This document shows positions 13,553-23,860 of a stretch of 64,000 bases of DNA, piece by piece. The position numbers and the translations under genes are program-made. A model generated the notes under the pieces. That model did not search any database and was not told the DNA's origin. It worked only from the letters and a program-made list of their open reading frames with translations. This DNA comes from Straminergon stramineum (lineage: Eukaryota > Streptophyta > Bryopsida > Hypnales > Calliergonaceae), in contig OY987273.1 of NCBI GenBank assembly GCA_963920665.1, positions 6,698,501-6,762,500 on the forward strand, given 5' to 3'. Position 1 is the first letter of the stretch. Each line of letters opens with the position of its first letter.

Positions 13553-13831
13553 GTGAGTTCCTACACCACATTATTCTCCATGAATGGTGCAATACAATTT
13601 GATTGCTTGAATATTTGCTCATTGAAGTACTGAATTGAAGGAAATTGTTAAGTATACTATGTTGTCCATTGCATTAATTATGTATTCCAAGAGTTCATGC
13701 CGAACTGTTTTTTTGCAATTTTTTCAATGTTGTATAAAATTAGATTCAATACGATAAGTATGAATTCAATACCTCATTGGAGGTTGACAATGTATGCTTG
13801 AGTGTGATGTGTTTTCGGATTTCTTTTGTAG

Positions 13832-14040
13832 ACAGTGGATGGAAAAAATGTACGGGGTCCGGTTGAAAGTCTACAAAGAGATGCCGAGTATTACCATTCC
13901 CTAGATTGCAACAATGTCAGAGGTGATTTCACTTGGCTGGATTAGACTACAATGGATATTGATAGCATGGTGAGAGATACTTTCATGCATTTTGACAACA
14001 TTGACAACGACACTATGAATTGTCGAACACGCAATGGAAC
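13832..14040 (+). pseudogene. Outer CACTA transposase, exon 2 (truncated by insertion)
   Basis: The exon begins after TTCTTTTGTAG and reads TVDGKNVRGPVE onwards for about 70 codons, with one TAG after GDFTWLD. MVRDTFMHFDNID aligns with MAENFFACVDEIH in the inner homologue, an acidic linker region between the Cys-rich domain and the catalytic domain. Coding homology stops at 14040, exactly where the dispersed gag-like element begins. It resumes at about 19.78 kb. Compared with the inner gene, roughly 100 codons are missing between the two points, so the insertion was accompanied by loss, or further decay has hidden them. Confidence 0.6.
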
Positions 14041-14041
14041 G

Positions 14042-17000
14042 TAAGTACCATTACAACACCAAAACGTTGTAAAATGACATGAAATATCATCCCAAGGGAT
14101 TCTAGACTGTTGCTGCAAGCCGAGATTATCCTTATTACCAACTTAAGCTCTCTCTTTACCTCTTTTCTCTTTTTTTTGGATCACTACCTTTCCGGAATCC
14201 AATTCGGATCCACTCCTTTCCAGAATCTGGATCTGTCACTTCTCACACACACACTAGTTTTTGGTGGTTCTGTTTTACCCTTAGAGGGTCCACCTTTGAT
14301 CTTCTAGAGGGATAGGGACTTACCTCTCTTATTCCTCACTCTCTATTCTCTTTCTAAACTACACAAAACAACCTTAGACCAAATGTTGCACTAGATCAGA
14401 CTAAGAAATACTCTCACAACTTCCCGGAGGGCCAAACTGGAAGGTAGGTCACTCAAAGTTGTAACCAATCTTCTCCACTACAACAACAGATCAACAAAAA
14501 CTAGAACCGATAAAGGATTGTTAGTCATTCACTAGATTGATCCTAGGGTTTGGCAGACCTTTCGGAGAGAATAGGATGGAGATTTTTCCACTAGCGATTG
14601 CTTATCTCTGCATGGAACCCTCCTTGGTATTCAGGACTCACACCCACGCCACTCCTTGCCGGATTCCCATTCCAGTGTTTTAAAGGCACTGCACACAAGA
14701 CCGTATTCATAAGCCTAAACTACGTCACAAACATTCCCTCCCAAATTAGATCCAGTCACCTCAAATCCGAATTCCTCCTTTCCTCCTCCTATCTCTTACA
14801 CTTCAAAGCTCTCACAAACAAACACAGGAAAGTAGGATATACAATAGATCAATTCCTGAAGGTCCACTTGGTAGCTCAGATTAAAGAAAGGATGACAAGA
14901 TAACAACTATACGCACTAGGATGGAATGAGAGGACAACAAGTCTACCTTCCTTTAAAAATTCAAAAACCCAAAGGCAAAAAGCCACCCAAAAATCCAGGT
15001 GACCAATCACAGACCTCCTAAAAAACCCAGAAAGTCAGATCCTAAAAATCCGGAATCTAGGCCCACACTTGGAAACTCATATCAAATTCAAAATTCAAAT
15101 CCTAAAAAACTGCAATCCTAACTACTTCATCTTTCATGCCTTCTTCTGATTGTTCCCACCTTGACTTCCTGGTGCCTAGATGGATGCCCTTGGGGTTGCT
15201 TTCGGAGTCGCCTTCACCGGAGTCATCCTCAATATTGCCCAGGTCTAGATCTTCCAAATTTTCAGGGGTGAGTCTTCCTCTTCTATGTCCTCCTCCTCTT
15301 CTTCCTCCTCTGATCCGGTTTGGTACTCCTCTTCTTCAGATTTCTCAATCTGAATGACCTCCCTCTCGTCTTCTTCTCTTAAAGAGGTCTCATCTAGAAC
15401 GATGGTGGTCCTCTCCTGCCTTGATTGAGGCTGTTGCATGTGCCTGAAGCTTTCCAGATGAGTCCTAGCCAGATTCATCAGTCCTCCAATTTGGTCCGCC
15501 AAGTCACTCTGGCTAAGCAACCTAAGCATTTGAAGGGTTTCCTTTTCAAGAAGACGGATCCTCCAAATCAATGGGGAGATGGTAACTTCTGGTGGCGCCA
15601 ATTCTTGTGCTGCCTCTAGCTACTTGGTTGGCTCCCGAATTGTCTTCATGCTTCCCCGGATGGTCTTCTTTAGCTGAGTTGAGAATGGCTCAGTTGAATG
15701 CCGGAGAGTCTCCCTAGGCACTTCCGGTCTTGATAGAAGTGGTAGTGATGTCGTTAATTTCACTGGAGTTTTTGTGTCAAAGTGGATTTCCAAAAAGTGG
15801 GAAAAATCTATGACACGATCCGGATCAATCCACCCCAACAGTTGGCACATCTCTTTCAGCATGAAATCCATCCTTGATAAGAAGTCGACCAGGATCCGGA
15901 CTACCTTGGATACAGTTAGATGTCCTTCTTCTATTAGCCGGTTTTGGATGAGGGAGGCCTTGATGACAAGCTCCGCGGGTCTATCCACCAAACCAGATAG
16001 GTTCTTGACAAGCTGTAGAGCTTCCTTCTCCCTCTGCTTTGCTGTGGCTAACTCTCCTTCCACCCAACCCAACCTAGCTTGAAGGTCACTCTTCTCCTTC
16101 TCTCGATTCTCAATTTGCTTCTCCTGCCGTCCCAACTCTTTTGGATTCGGAAGTTTCCTGACTGCGTCGAGTATATCCTCTGGCTCAAACTTCAACTCCT
16201 TGTTGATCCTTTTAAGAAGGTTTGCCAAGGTCTCGTGGTACTCTTGTGCATGTAGCACCAAATCGAATCTGGTTTTGAAGAACCCAGAAATGTCTTCCTC
16301 TAGCTTTTCTAGAACCTTTTCTGGAACAAGGAGTTTCCCTCGTGATGCCGGACCAATAGATTTCCTTCATCTTTGATCTATAAGCTGCTCCTCCTCTTTC
16401 AGCTCTTCCTCTTCTTCGAATGCCAACTCCTCTACCTCCACCTCGTCCGTGAGGCCGTAAAGTAAGATTGTGGATCCGGTGTTGTACTCTACCATTTCTG
16501 CATCACTCAAAAGTTCCGCATAGTGGTAGAGGTGGAACAGGTAAGGACCAATTGGGCTAGTCTTAGCCTTTCCTACATTAGCGGCAAGCTTGGAGACTAC
16601 TACTCCAATGACTTTCCCCCAATTGACCGGTCTACCCTCCATTGCACCAAAAATGATATTGGCTACTATAACCATAACTCGGGTAGGCTTTTCCAGATAC
16701 AAGATCGGAATAAGAAACTCTAAGATTTGCTTTTACCTGCCATCTAGACAATCACTAATGGCATACCCTTCCTTGGAATGGGATGCATTCCTGAACTTCC
16801 CTACCGCAAACTTATTTGTTCGGGAGGCTAATCCAGATCCCTTCTTGAGGAATTCATACACTTTTGCCCAAATCTCATCCATCCAAGTTCCGGGTCACCC
16901 CCTCACTATCAGCTCATATTGATTCAGAGCTCCTATGACGAGCTCCTAAATCATCCAATCATTCTTTATAGTCTATGGCCTAAAGAACAAACCAACACAC

Positions 17001-17527
17001 CCTATCGTGCTTAGGTCGTCTTCTAACTACGACCTGTCCCTCAGTCTTTCCGGAATGGTTGGACAGACCATCTGTGCCATAACTAATGGTTTACAGATAT
17101 CTCCTTCCACCATAGTAAACCGGAACTAACTAAACTGTTGAAACGATCGCTTACTCACCACTCTTTCACTCAACTAGACGAGCTCAAAATCACTACGGAA
17201 GAAAGAGGGAGGAGAAATGGAAGTGGCGGGGTTAAGTACCCGTCATCCTACCGACTGTTCCCAGTAGCGGACTGTTTACTAGTAGCGGTTCCCTAGATTC
17301 CTAGACCGGAACTCTAGGCCGTGGGCTGTCACTATCCGGTTTTCTAGTATCCGGATCCGTCCTGGATCCTTCTACGGAACACTTGGATCATCCTCTTAGC
17401 CTTAATGCGATGTTTAGGCTAAGAAGATTATAATTCCATTGGTCTATTGGGAATTTTGAAAAATTCTATACTACTATAGACCTATTATATATGAACCCGT
17501 TGGATTCCAAGTTTCCATCTCGTGACA
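14042..17527 (-). mobile_element. Dispersed gag-like element, copy B (full coding part)
   Basis: This copy is 3.5 kb long and homologous to 8102-10147 in reverse orientation. Homology starts with TAAGTACCATTACAACACC at 14042 and ends near CTCGTGACA at 17527. It keeps the coding region that copy A has lost. The noncoding flanks are rich in GGATCC and CCGGA motifs. No LTRs, terminal inverted repeats or poly-A tail were found. It disrupts exon 2 of the outer CACTA transposase on its left side and abuts the SWIM gene fragment on its right, so it either inserted next to that fragment or moved together with it. Confidence 0.75.
15102..16975 (-). pseudogene. Gag-like protein with coiled coil and acidic C-terminus
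   Basis: Reading leftwards, one frame continues from about 16975 to 15245 (some 575 codons), broken by a few stops (near 16965, 16908, 16730, 16367 and 15620). It then shifts frame before an acidic tail ending at TAG 15102. Order of parts: YELIVRG and KFAVGKFRNASHSKEGYAISD; FLIPILYLEKPTRVM; a segment with GRPVNWGKV and SPIGPYLFHLY; an acidic patch; a heptad-like Glu/Lys/Arg/Gln coiled coil (EKQIENREKEKSDLQARL); and a run of Glu near the C-terminus. I see no protease, reverse transcriptase or integrase motif. The overall plan resembles gag-type proteins of plant retroelements, but I cannot name the family. Copy A at 8.1 kb is a deletion derivative. Confidence 0.55.
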
Positions 17528-18682
17528 GGATGTCCCAAGAAAATCGCAGAAGTGTTGAACACATTGTCTGGAGTAGAGGAGGTGGGAACAAGAATACCAC
17601 ACTTGGAAGGAGAAGAAGTCTTTGGGAGCACAAAGAGGAAGTTGGACATACCCATCAGTGATGCCAGAGATTCACATAGATTGGACAAAGTAAATTTCTC
17701 TCAATCGCGTGGGAGAACCTAGTCCACAACGGCTTCTCTTCAATCTTTGAAGGGTCCAAGTGAACAACCTCAAACCCCAAACCCTAAACATGTCACAACC
17801 ACATTTGAAAGTCACTGAGACACCTCCAAGTGGCACATTGCTAGGATCAGCCACAAGTCCAATGCAAAATGCCATGCTCAACAATGAACCACCAACATCA
17901 AGTGCACGTCCAAAATCGCAAGGGGAAAGAAAGGAACACCAGCTCCAACCTATCAGGGTAGAAAAGAAGATTATGGGAGCAAGCGGGAGGTGGTGGTGGA
18001 CTTCTAGTTTTGTTGAGATGACATTGAATGCTATGTAAAAGGTACAAAAAAGAAGTGGGTCATTGATTGGCCTGAGGTACCAGAGGTGTGGCCCGTTCTC
18101 AGTGGGACCAACCTCAATAGGGAGGAGACTCTACTGCTACAACATGCAGGCTTTCACCTTCAAGAAAGGCCAACAATGTCCCCACGGCGATTCTTCACCA
18201 TGTCGAAGGTTTTCCAAACTATCTTGTATGACCAACCAACGCCCAAGAACTTGGATGCATATCCAATGATTAGGAACAACCGAACCATTCGGAGGATAGC
18301 CAATGCACCAACTACTGAACAACAGAACAAGTGGGAAAGTGCAAGAAATGTTAGAGGACAAATAGTGGGAGTCACCTTGCTCCCCTTTCCACGCCTTGGT
18401 GCAATAGTGGCGCTTGAGACAGGGACAAACATTTTCAAAAACATCTAACGAATTACAATGGGTATGTTCCCCACATGCACATGCCCAGACTTTGTGAATA
18501 TGGTTGTTTCAGCTATTGGAGTTCGACAGCAATATGTGAATTGCAAACATCTATACTTCTTGTATAGGTACTTCTGCAAGATGGACATCTATGAAGACAT
18601 ATTCATTCATGCACCTAGTTATAGCTTCAATGAACTGAAGCTACTCCTAGTTCAAGCAAGAATCATTATAGTTCTAGAATAG
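17525..18682 (+). pseudogene. SWIM zinc-finger protein, 5'-truncated and broken
   Basis: Frame 2 carries the whole readable protein. The C-terminal 65 codons form a SWIM finger: CTCPDF, a spacer, then YVNCKHLYFLY (CxC...CxH), followed by FIHAPSYSFNELKLLL. Upstream lie KKKWVIDWPEVPEVWPVLSG, PRRFFTMSKVFQ and NLDAYPMIRNNRTIRRIANA, an arrangement I associate with an uncharacterised plant family. SWIM fingers also occur in MULE and FAR1-type proteins, but no MULE transposase domain is visible. A TAA at 18446 separates the finger from the preceding domain. Further stops lie at about 18012 and 18021, and a low-complexity stretch (17760-17950) reads better in another frame, suggesting frameshifts. 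The left edge coincides with the gag-like element. Confidence 0.65.
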
Positions 18683-19707
18683 GCTTAGCTACATTTATCC
18701 ATGTACTTCAATCATATAGTATTCATTCACATATATTACGATTGAAATGATTTGCAACGTATGGAGGGAAAATGTTAATGCATTCATGAACCATAGAAGC
18801 ATGTTTCATAAGTGAAGTGCTTTGTTGCCAATTCATAGAAATGACTATATTTCCAAGTATTTTTCCTAGTTTCAAAACATCTTTATAGTCTTTTTACTTC
18901 CAATGTGTTCCCATTTATTTTTCCATTTTTTTAATTTCCGTTTTTATTTAGTTTCTCTGTCCTCAATTTTTTCTTTGCCCATTTTTTTCCTTTTTCCATT
19001 TTCTTGGCTTTATCCATTTTCTTATCTTTTTCCCATTTTTCCCTTCTTTCCCAATTTTTTTTCCTTTCCTCATTCTTTGGGTTCCCCAAGTTTTTTTTCT
19101 TTTCACATTTCGTTTACTTTCTCCATTCTCTACAATTTGGGGGAGGATGTCAACATTTGGCAATTCTTACAATTATGAAGAGAAATGAATTTTATAATTG
19201 TAATATATGTAAACCACCAAAACTTAAGATTCGAGTCAAATGCCAATCCTAAATCCACCATGGCTTGTACTCATCATCTCAAACAAACCTTGAGGTTTTC
19301 TACTCACCCTACACATATGCACCTATACAAACTCACATGCAAAATCCCAATTGTTCTAGGATATTCAGACCCCAAATCCTATGTATTCAAATTAGATAGT
19401 CAAAACAACACAACTAAGTTGTGTCCAAATGGCATCTATCTATGATACTCAAACTGTCCATTATATTTCCCATAGTAATCATTGAACTAAGTGCCGCAAC
19501 TTTCCAATAAAATTTGACAATCTTTTCCTATAGTAATAAGCAATTTCAGAAGAAGAAAAAATAACTCATTCCAAAGTCCACAGTTTTAGGGGACACAGTT
19601 ATAGATCACAATATTTACTAAAAATAGAAAAAATTTGTCTATTTTGGGAAAAAAAAATGAACAAAAAAAATTCGGGGGCAAAAAATAGCACCCAAAAAGT
19701 TTGGGAG
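18683..19707. other. Noncoding, includes a T-rich tract
   Basis: No gene recognised. This fills the rest of the block inserted into the outer CACTA exon, between the SWIM fragment and the resumption of transposase coding near 19.78 kb. A run of A with a G tract lies at about 19650-19680. Confidence 0.5.
18885..19140 (+). repeat. Pyrimidine-rich tract of degenerate CCATTTTT units
   Basis: About 250 bp almost free of purines on the plus strand, made of variable units such as CCATTTTT, TTTCCC and CTTTTT. Its translations (Phe/Ser/Leu-rich, or Lys/Arg-rich on the other strand) are composition artefacts. Confidence 0.7.
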
Positions 19708-19776
19708 GCTCCAGGCTCACATACTCCATGCTCACAACTCACAGCTCACAGGCTCACAGCTCCAAGCTCACATGCT
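19708..19776 (+). repeat. Short GCTCACA-type repeat at the insertion boundary
   Basis: About 70 bp consisting of irregular GCTCACA, GCTCCA and CTCACA units. It lies directly before the point where outer CACTA transposase coding resumes (LMKWGL at about 19788), so it marks the right edge of the inserted block. Confidence 0.6.
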
Positions 19777-19779
19777 AGC

Positions 19780-20783
19780 GTCGTTGATGAAGTGGGGCTT
19801 GAAGTAGAAGTAAGTGCATATGTGCCTTGAAGGCCATGTTCTTTATGAAGAGGAGAGATGAAGCACTACATGAGTGCCCAACATGTCAGCATCCACGATA
19901 TATTCATGGTTCGAACAAAGTATGTCACCAAGTACTCTAGTATTTCGATATTATAAAGCATTCGTTGAAGATGTACAAGTGCCCCGAAATCGTGAAATAC
20001 ATGACCTGGTATGATGAAAACAAATCCCATGACCACAAAATGTGTTTTGTAGTAGATAGTGAGCAATGGAAGGCTATAGATCAGGCATACCCTGATTTTG
20101 CCCAAGTGCTCACAAATTTACACCTTGGACTAGTAGGGGATGGCATAATTCCTTTCAAGAATAATGCCATCAAGCATTCCACATGGGTTTTATTAATTAC
20201 TATTTACAATCTCCCGCCGTGGCTGTTAATGAAGAAATTTATTATATCACTCGTTGTTCTGATTCTTGGACCTACAACACTAATAGCTGAGAATATAGAT
20301 GTTTTCTTAGCCCTAGTAGTTTGAGACTTGCTAAAACTTTGGAGGGGGGTCCCTACAATAAATATGTCAAAAGTAGAGAATAAAAGGAGGTTCACACTAA
20401 GAGCTATTTTGATGTGGACTGTGAATAATTTTCCAGCATACGGTTTATTTTCTAGACAACAAGTTCATGATTACAAAGCATGCCCACTATGTGGGCTTGA
20501 GACTTGTGCTGAGTATGCCCGACTTTTAGAAAAAATGATCTATTTAGGAAGAAGACGTTATTTGCTTAAAGATCATAGATTTAGGAGAGCTAAGGCATCA
20601 TTTAATCATAAAAAAGAGTGGCAACTACCTCCACAAAGACCTATAGGCAAAGAAGTTCTTCAATGGGGATCGTAGTGATTACAGTTCCTCATAGATGGTG
20701 GCGTGGAGAATTCAGGTGCTGACCCAGTGAAGTTACATGCTATGAAGTAGTGCAATATTTTTTTCAATTTGCCATATTGGAAG
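19780..20783 (+). pseudogene. Outer CACTA transposase, catalytic (Transposase_21/TNP2) exon
   Basis: This exon carries the TNP2-type catalytic region. It starts with LMKWGL and then a Cys-rich stretch (VHMCLEGHVLYEEER, frameshift near 19855, ECPTCQHPRYIHGS). Next come YKCPEIVKYMTWY, CFVVDSEQWKAIDQ, GDGIIPFKN, TIYNLPPWLLMKKFI, LILGPTTLIAENIDVFL and ILMWTVNNFPAYGLFS. Asp in GDGIIP and Asp in IDVFL are the candidate catalytic acids of the family. From about 19875 to 20783 a single frame holds, with nonsense codons at about 19938, 20322, 20673-20678 and 20754. It ends at LPYWK followed by GTTAGT, the same phase-0 intron position as in the inner gene. The next exon lies 23.2 kb away at 44034. Confidence 0.8.
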
Positions 20784-23628
20784 GTTAGTATTCACTTAAC
20801 TATCTCCAAAAATGAGTTCGATAACTCTCTGCATTTCGAATTTGGGATTCGATAAGATATGGACTTTTAATATAGTAATGATGACATTTCTAAGTGAACT
20901 AATTTAGAGTGTCCTCTGAAATTGCAAGCAATTTCTATTTTTTTAGTGCTTAGTGTAGAAAATGCATAATCACATTCTAAGTGTAACAATATTTGTTTGT
21001 CCTCATATATGTAACTAAAGAAGAAGTTTTGAGTCTGAGAGGTAGAGGAAGAACTTCATAAAAAACAAGTATGCTATTTTCAAGAAAATGGTTTTTATTA
21101 TTTTGGGTTTGCACATCAAAGAAGTGTTGCTAAAGTTTTGAGGAAAGGGATTTTGGTCTTTTGGAAACACAAGTCATGCATATTGAAGGAGATACAAAAA
21201 TTTAAATGAATATTTTGTCTACATGGTAGTTGATGCCCTTAGGAGGCTTACGCTTGTAAACAAGTTACCAACACATGCTTGTTTTTGAAATGTAGTACTC
21301 TTGTAAGCTAACCACTAATTACATGTTTTAGTGGTTAAGCATTACCAATATGGTCTAGTAAATGAACAACAATTTTCAAACATTGGTGAAGGAAAATTAA
21401 TGAAATAGGAAATCGTTTCATAATGTTAGCAATGAGTGTCAATTAGTTATGAATTTTAATTTTTAGAAGTTATAGGACTACAAAAGTGCAGGGTCATGTA
21501 GAGGATGCAAATGTCCATGTCATGCACATTTAAAAAACCTGACCAAGGTATCATAGGACGTTTTAAAGAAGAAGTTCAAAACGAATGGAAGTATACCTAA
21601 AATTAACTATACTTTGAAGGTCGTTAAGTTTAAAGTGAGAAAATATCCTAAATGGAGTCGGGTTTGTCCTTCCATTTGTCCAAAAAATGTTAACTAGTGT
21701 GGACACATTCAATTTTCCTACAAACATAGTGCTCAGTCCTTAGGGGTGATTCATTTTAGGCTCTTAGATAGCATAGTTGGTTGGTTTTTATAAAACTTTT
21801 TGACAACGTCATGGACCTGGAGAGTTCAAACATTGTATTGGCATTAGAGGAATGAAGAAGGAAGAGAAATAAAAATCTTCTATCAGAATAACTTAGTTCA
21901 CAAAATGAAGAGGAATTGACAAGCACGTATGTGTCAAAGTGGTCATCAATTTCCAAGGAAGGTGGCAAAGAAATAAAATGAAATCTTTGAGTGCTTGAAG
22001 ATACCAAGGTAGTTTTCTCTAAAAGCAAATTTTGTAAAGTTGAATGTGTTCGGATGGAAGTGAACAGATTTTAGAAATTGTTCAGTTACTTTTCGTAGCA
22101 AGGATGAAGACTTGGGCATCTAACTCAAGTCGTTCCATATTTTGTACACCTTAGAATTAGTCACGAATTTTGATTTGAATTAGAGCAGTCACGAAAAGTG
22201 AGCACTTTGAAAAACGTGTAGTATTTCTACATTGAAGAAAGCAGGATGTACCTTTATGTTAATGCATGCTTCTAGAGCACGGGCGCTTTTGTTCCACCCA
22301 TCAATCCTTTTATTTGGCAACTACTCAGAAATGAAGTCTAAGATTACTAATCTAAATTCCCAGTTGAGAAATAAAGAGGTCTCAAATGTGGTCATTGCTA
22401 AACATGGTGATTGTGTAGAATAGAGTTTCAATAGTAGAGAGCATTGAAGAAATGAAGTTAATTTGTAAAGCCTAATTGCCCAAAGCAAAAGATCTTGCAA
22501 TGGATAGATGGTCTAAGGATAAGTGAATCCATTTGTCATTAATTCTCTATTTTTTTTAATTTCGTGTCTTCAAACTAAATAATTTCTAAAACTTATTGCT
22601 GCAAGCTATAACATTCAAAGGTGACAAAGATGGTAGATGTTTTCTATAATGATGATTTTGAGCGAAGTTGTTCATTGGAAATTGTGAATTTGTGGTATGA
22701 AGGTCTTTTGGAATAGACCATGAAATGCAGTGTATGCAAGGTCACAAATGGGAATCTTGATTCATGTACAAAAATTGTGGAGTACATTTTGATGAGCTAA
22801 AATTTGTTTATGGTCATGCAAGTCATGTCTTTGAACCTCTAAGTATTTTGAGATCTTGAATTCCAGTGTAAGTAGTATGAATTAGATAGTAAGATTTCAT
22901 ATTACTTTCAAAATTTCAACAGCCGGTCGATAGAATACTATAGTCTTGCAATCTAGAAGGGAGATAGAATTCTTTCCATTGCCCATGTGGTATGCTATAT
23001 TCAATTTGATTTTATATGCTTACAAGTGAATATAAATTTTTGAGAACATATGAGAAAGTGGTCTTCTTTCTAATCAAGAAGAAATGCATAGAAGGTGGAA
23101 GGTCTTCAACATTTATGGGTTCCAGTTGACAAAGTTGAGAATTGCATTGCTCAATACACATAAGTGTAAGCATGCTATCAACAGTCATGTCTTCAGTTTC
23201 ATAACAATATTACAAGGCTAATAACTTCAAGAAATTGCACTATTAGTCATCTTTTCTACAAAAGAAGGGTGGAAAAGCATAAAGTTCTTTCAATGTAGCA
23301 TGAAATGAATTTATGATGCATTCAAGTAGTTAGCAAATGTGACATTGGTGTTGTCAAGTACATATGTGTATGTCACAGTTGGCCTACATAATATTAGTCA
23401 TATATGTTTTAGTTATGTCAGAGGAGATGATACATATGTCTATACTGAAGGACAATAATTATGTAGAAGTTTAGTATGGTAAAATATGAATTGTAAACTA
23501 GCTATAATAATCTGAGAAATACAAATGCATGTTAGAGTCTATTGTTGAATGAGCTTACCAAGAAGAAATAAACAGAAGGATAGTATGGTTAGTAAATGGC
23601 ATGCAATAATGTTAATTATGAGAGAACT
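20784..23628. other. Outer CACTA transposase intron, part left of the inner element
   Basis: Noncoding, AT-rich. It begins with the donor GTTAGT and ends with the ACT target duplication (23626-23628) of the inner element. With the inner element removed, the intron would be about 2.96 kb, comparable to the inner gene's 2.0-kb intron at the same position. Confidence 0.75.
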
Positions 23629-23860
23629 CACTACAAGGAGAAGGCATCCAAAATGACAAATAGTTGACAAAGAAATGTCCAAGATGACAAAACTCACTTA
23701 TGTCAAGCCTATCTCTATTATTTTGTTCAATTTTGAGGTTTCTGTCAAATTTCTGTCAAAAATGTATCAATTCTTTCCTGTCACCACATCCATGTCAAAG
23801 TGTATATTACCTATCAATTTCGGATTCCCAAGAAACAAACCTCTTACTTCAGGCTCATTA
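23629..23860 (+). repeat. Inner CACTA left terminal inverted repeat and subterminal TGACA/TGTCA array
   Basis: The terminus CACTACAAGGAG is followed within about 230 bp by roughly nine copies of TGACA or TGTCA in both orientations. Such subterminal repeats are the usual transposase-accessory binding sites in En/Spm elements. Confidence 0.8.

Noticed and set aside
14042..17527. LTRs at the ends of the gag-like element
   Set aside because: The sequence starts like an LTR (TGTCACGAG on the minus strand), but I found no direct terminal repeat between its two ends.
18903..19178. Phe/Leu/Ser-rich plus-strand frame
   Set aside because: It is the translation of the pyrimidine-rich tract; composition alone explains it.
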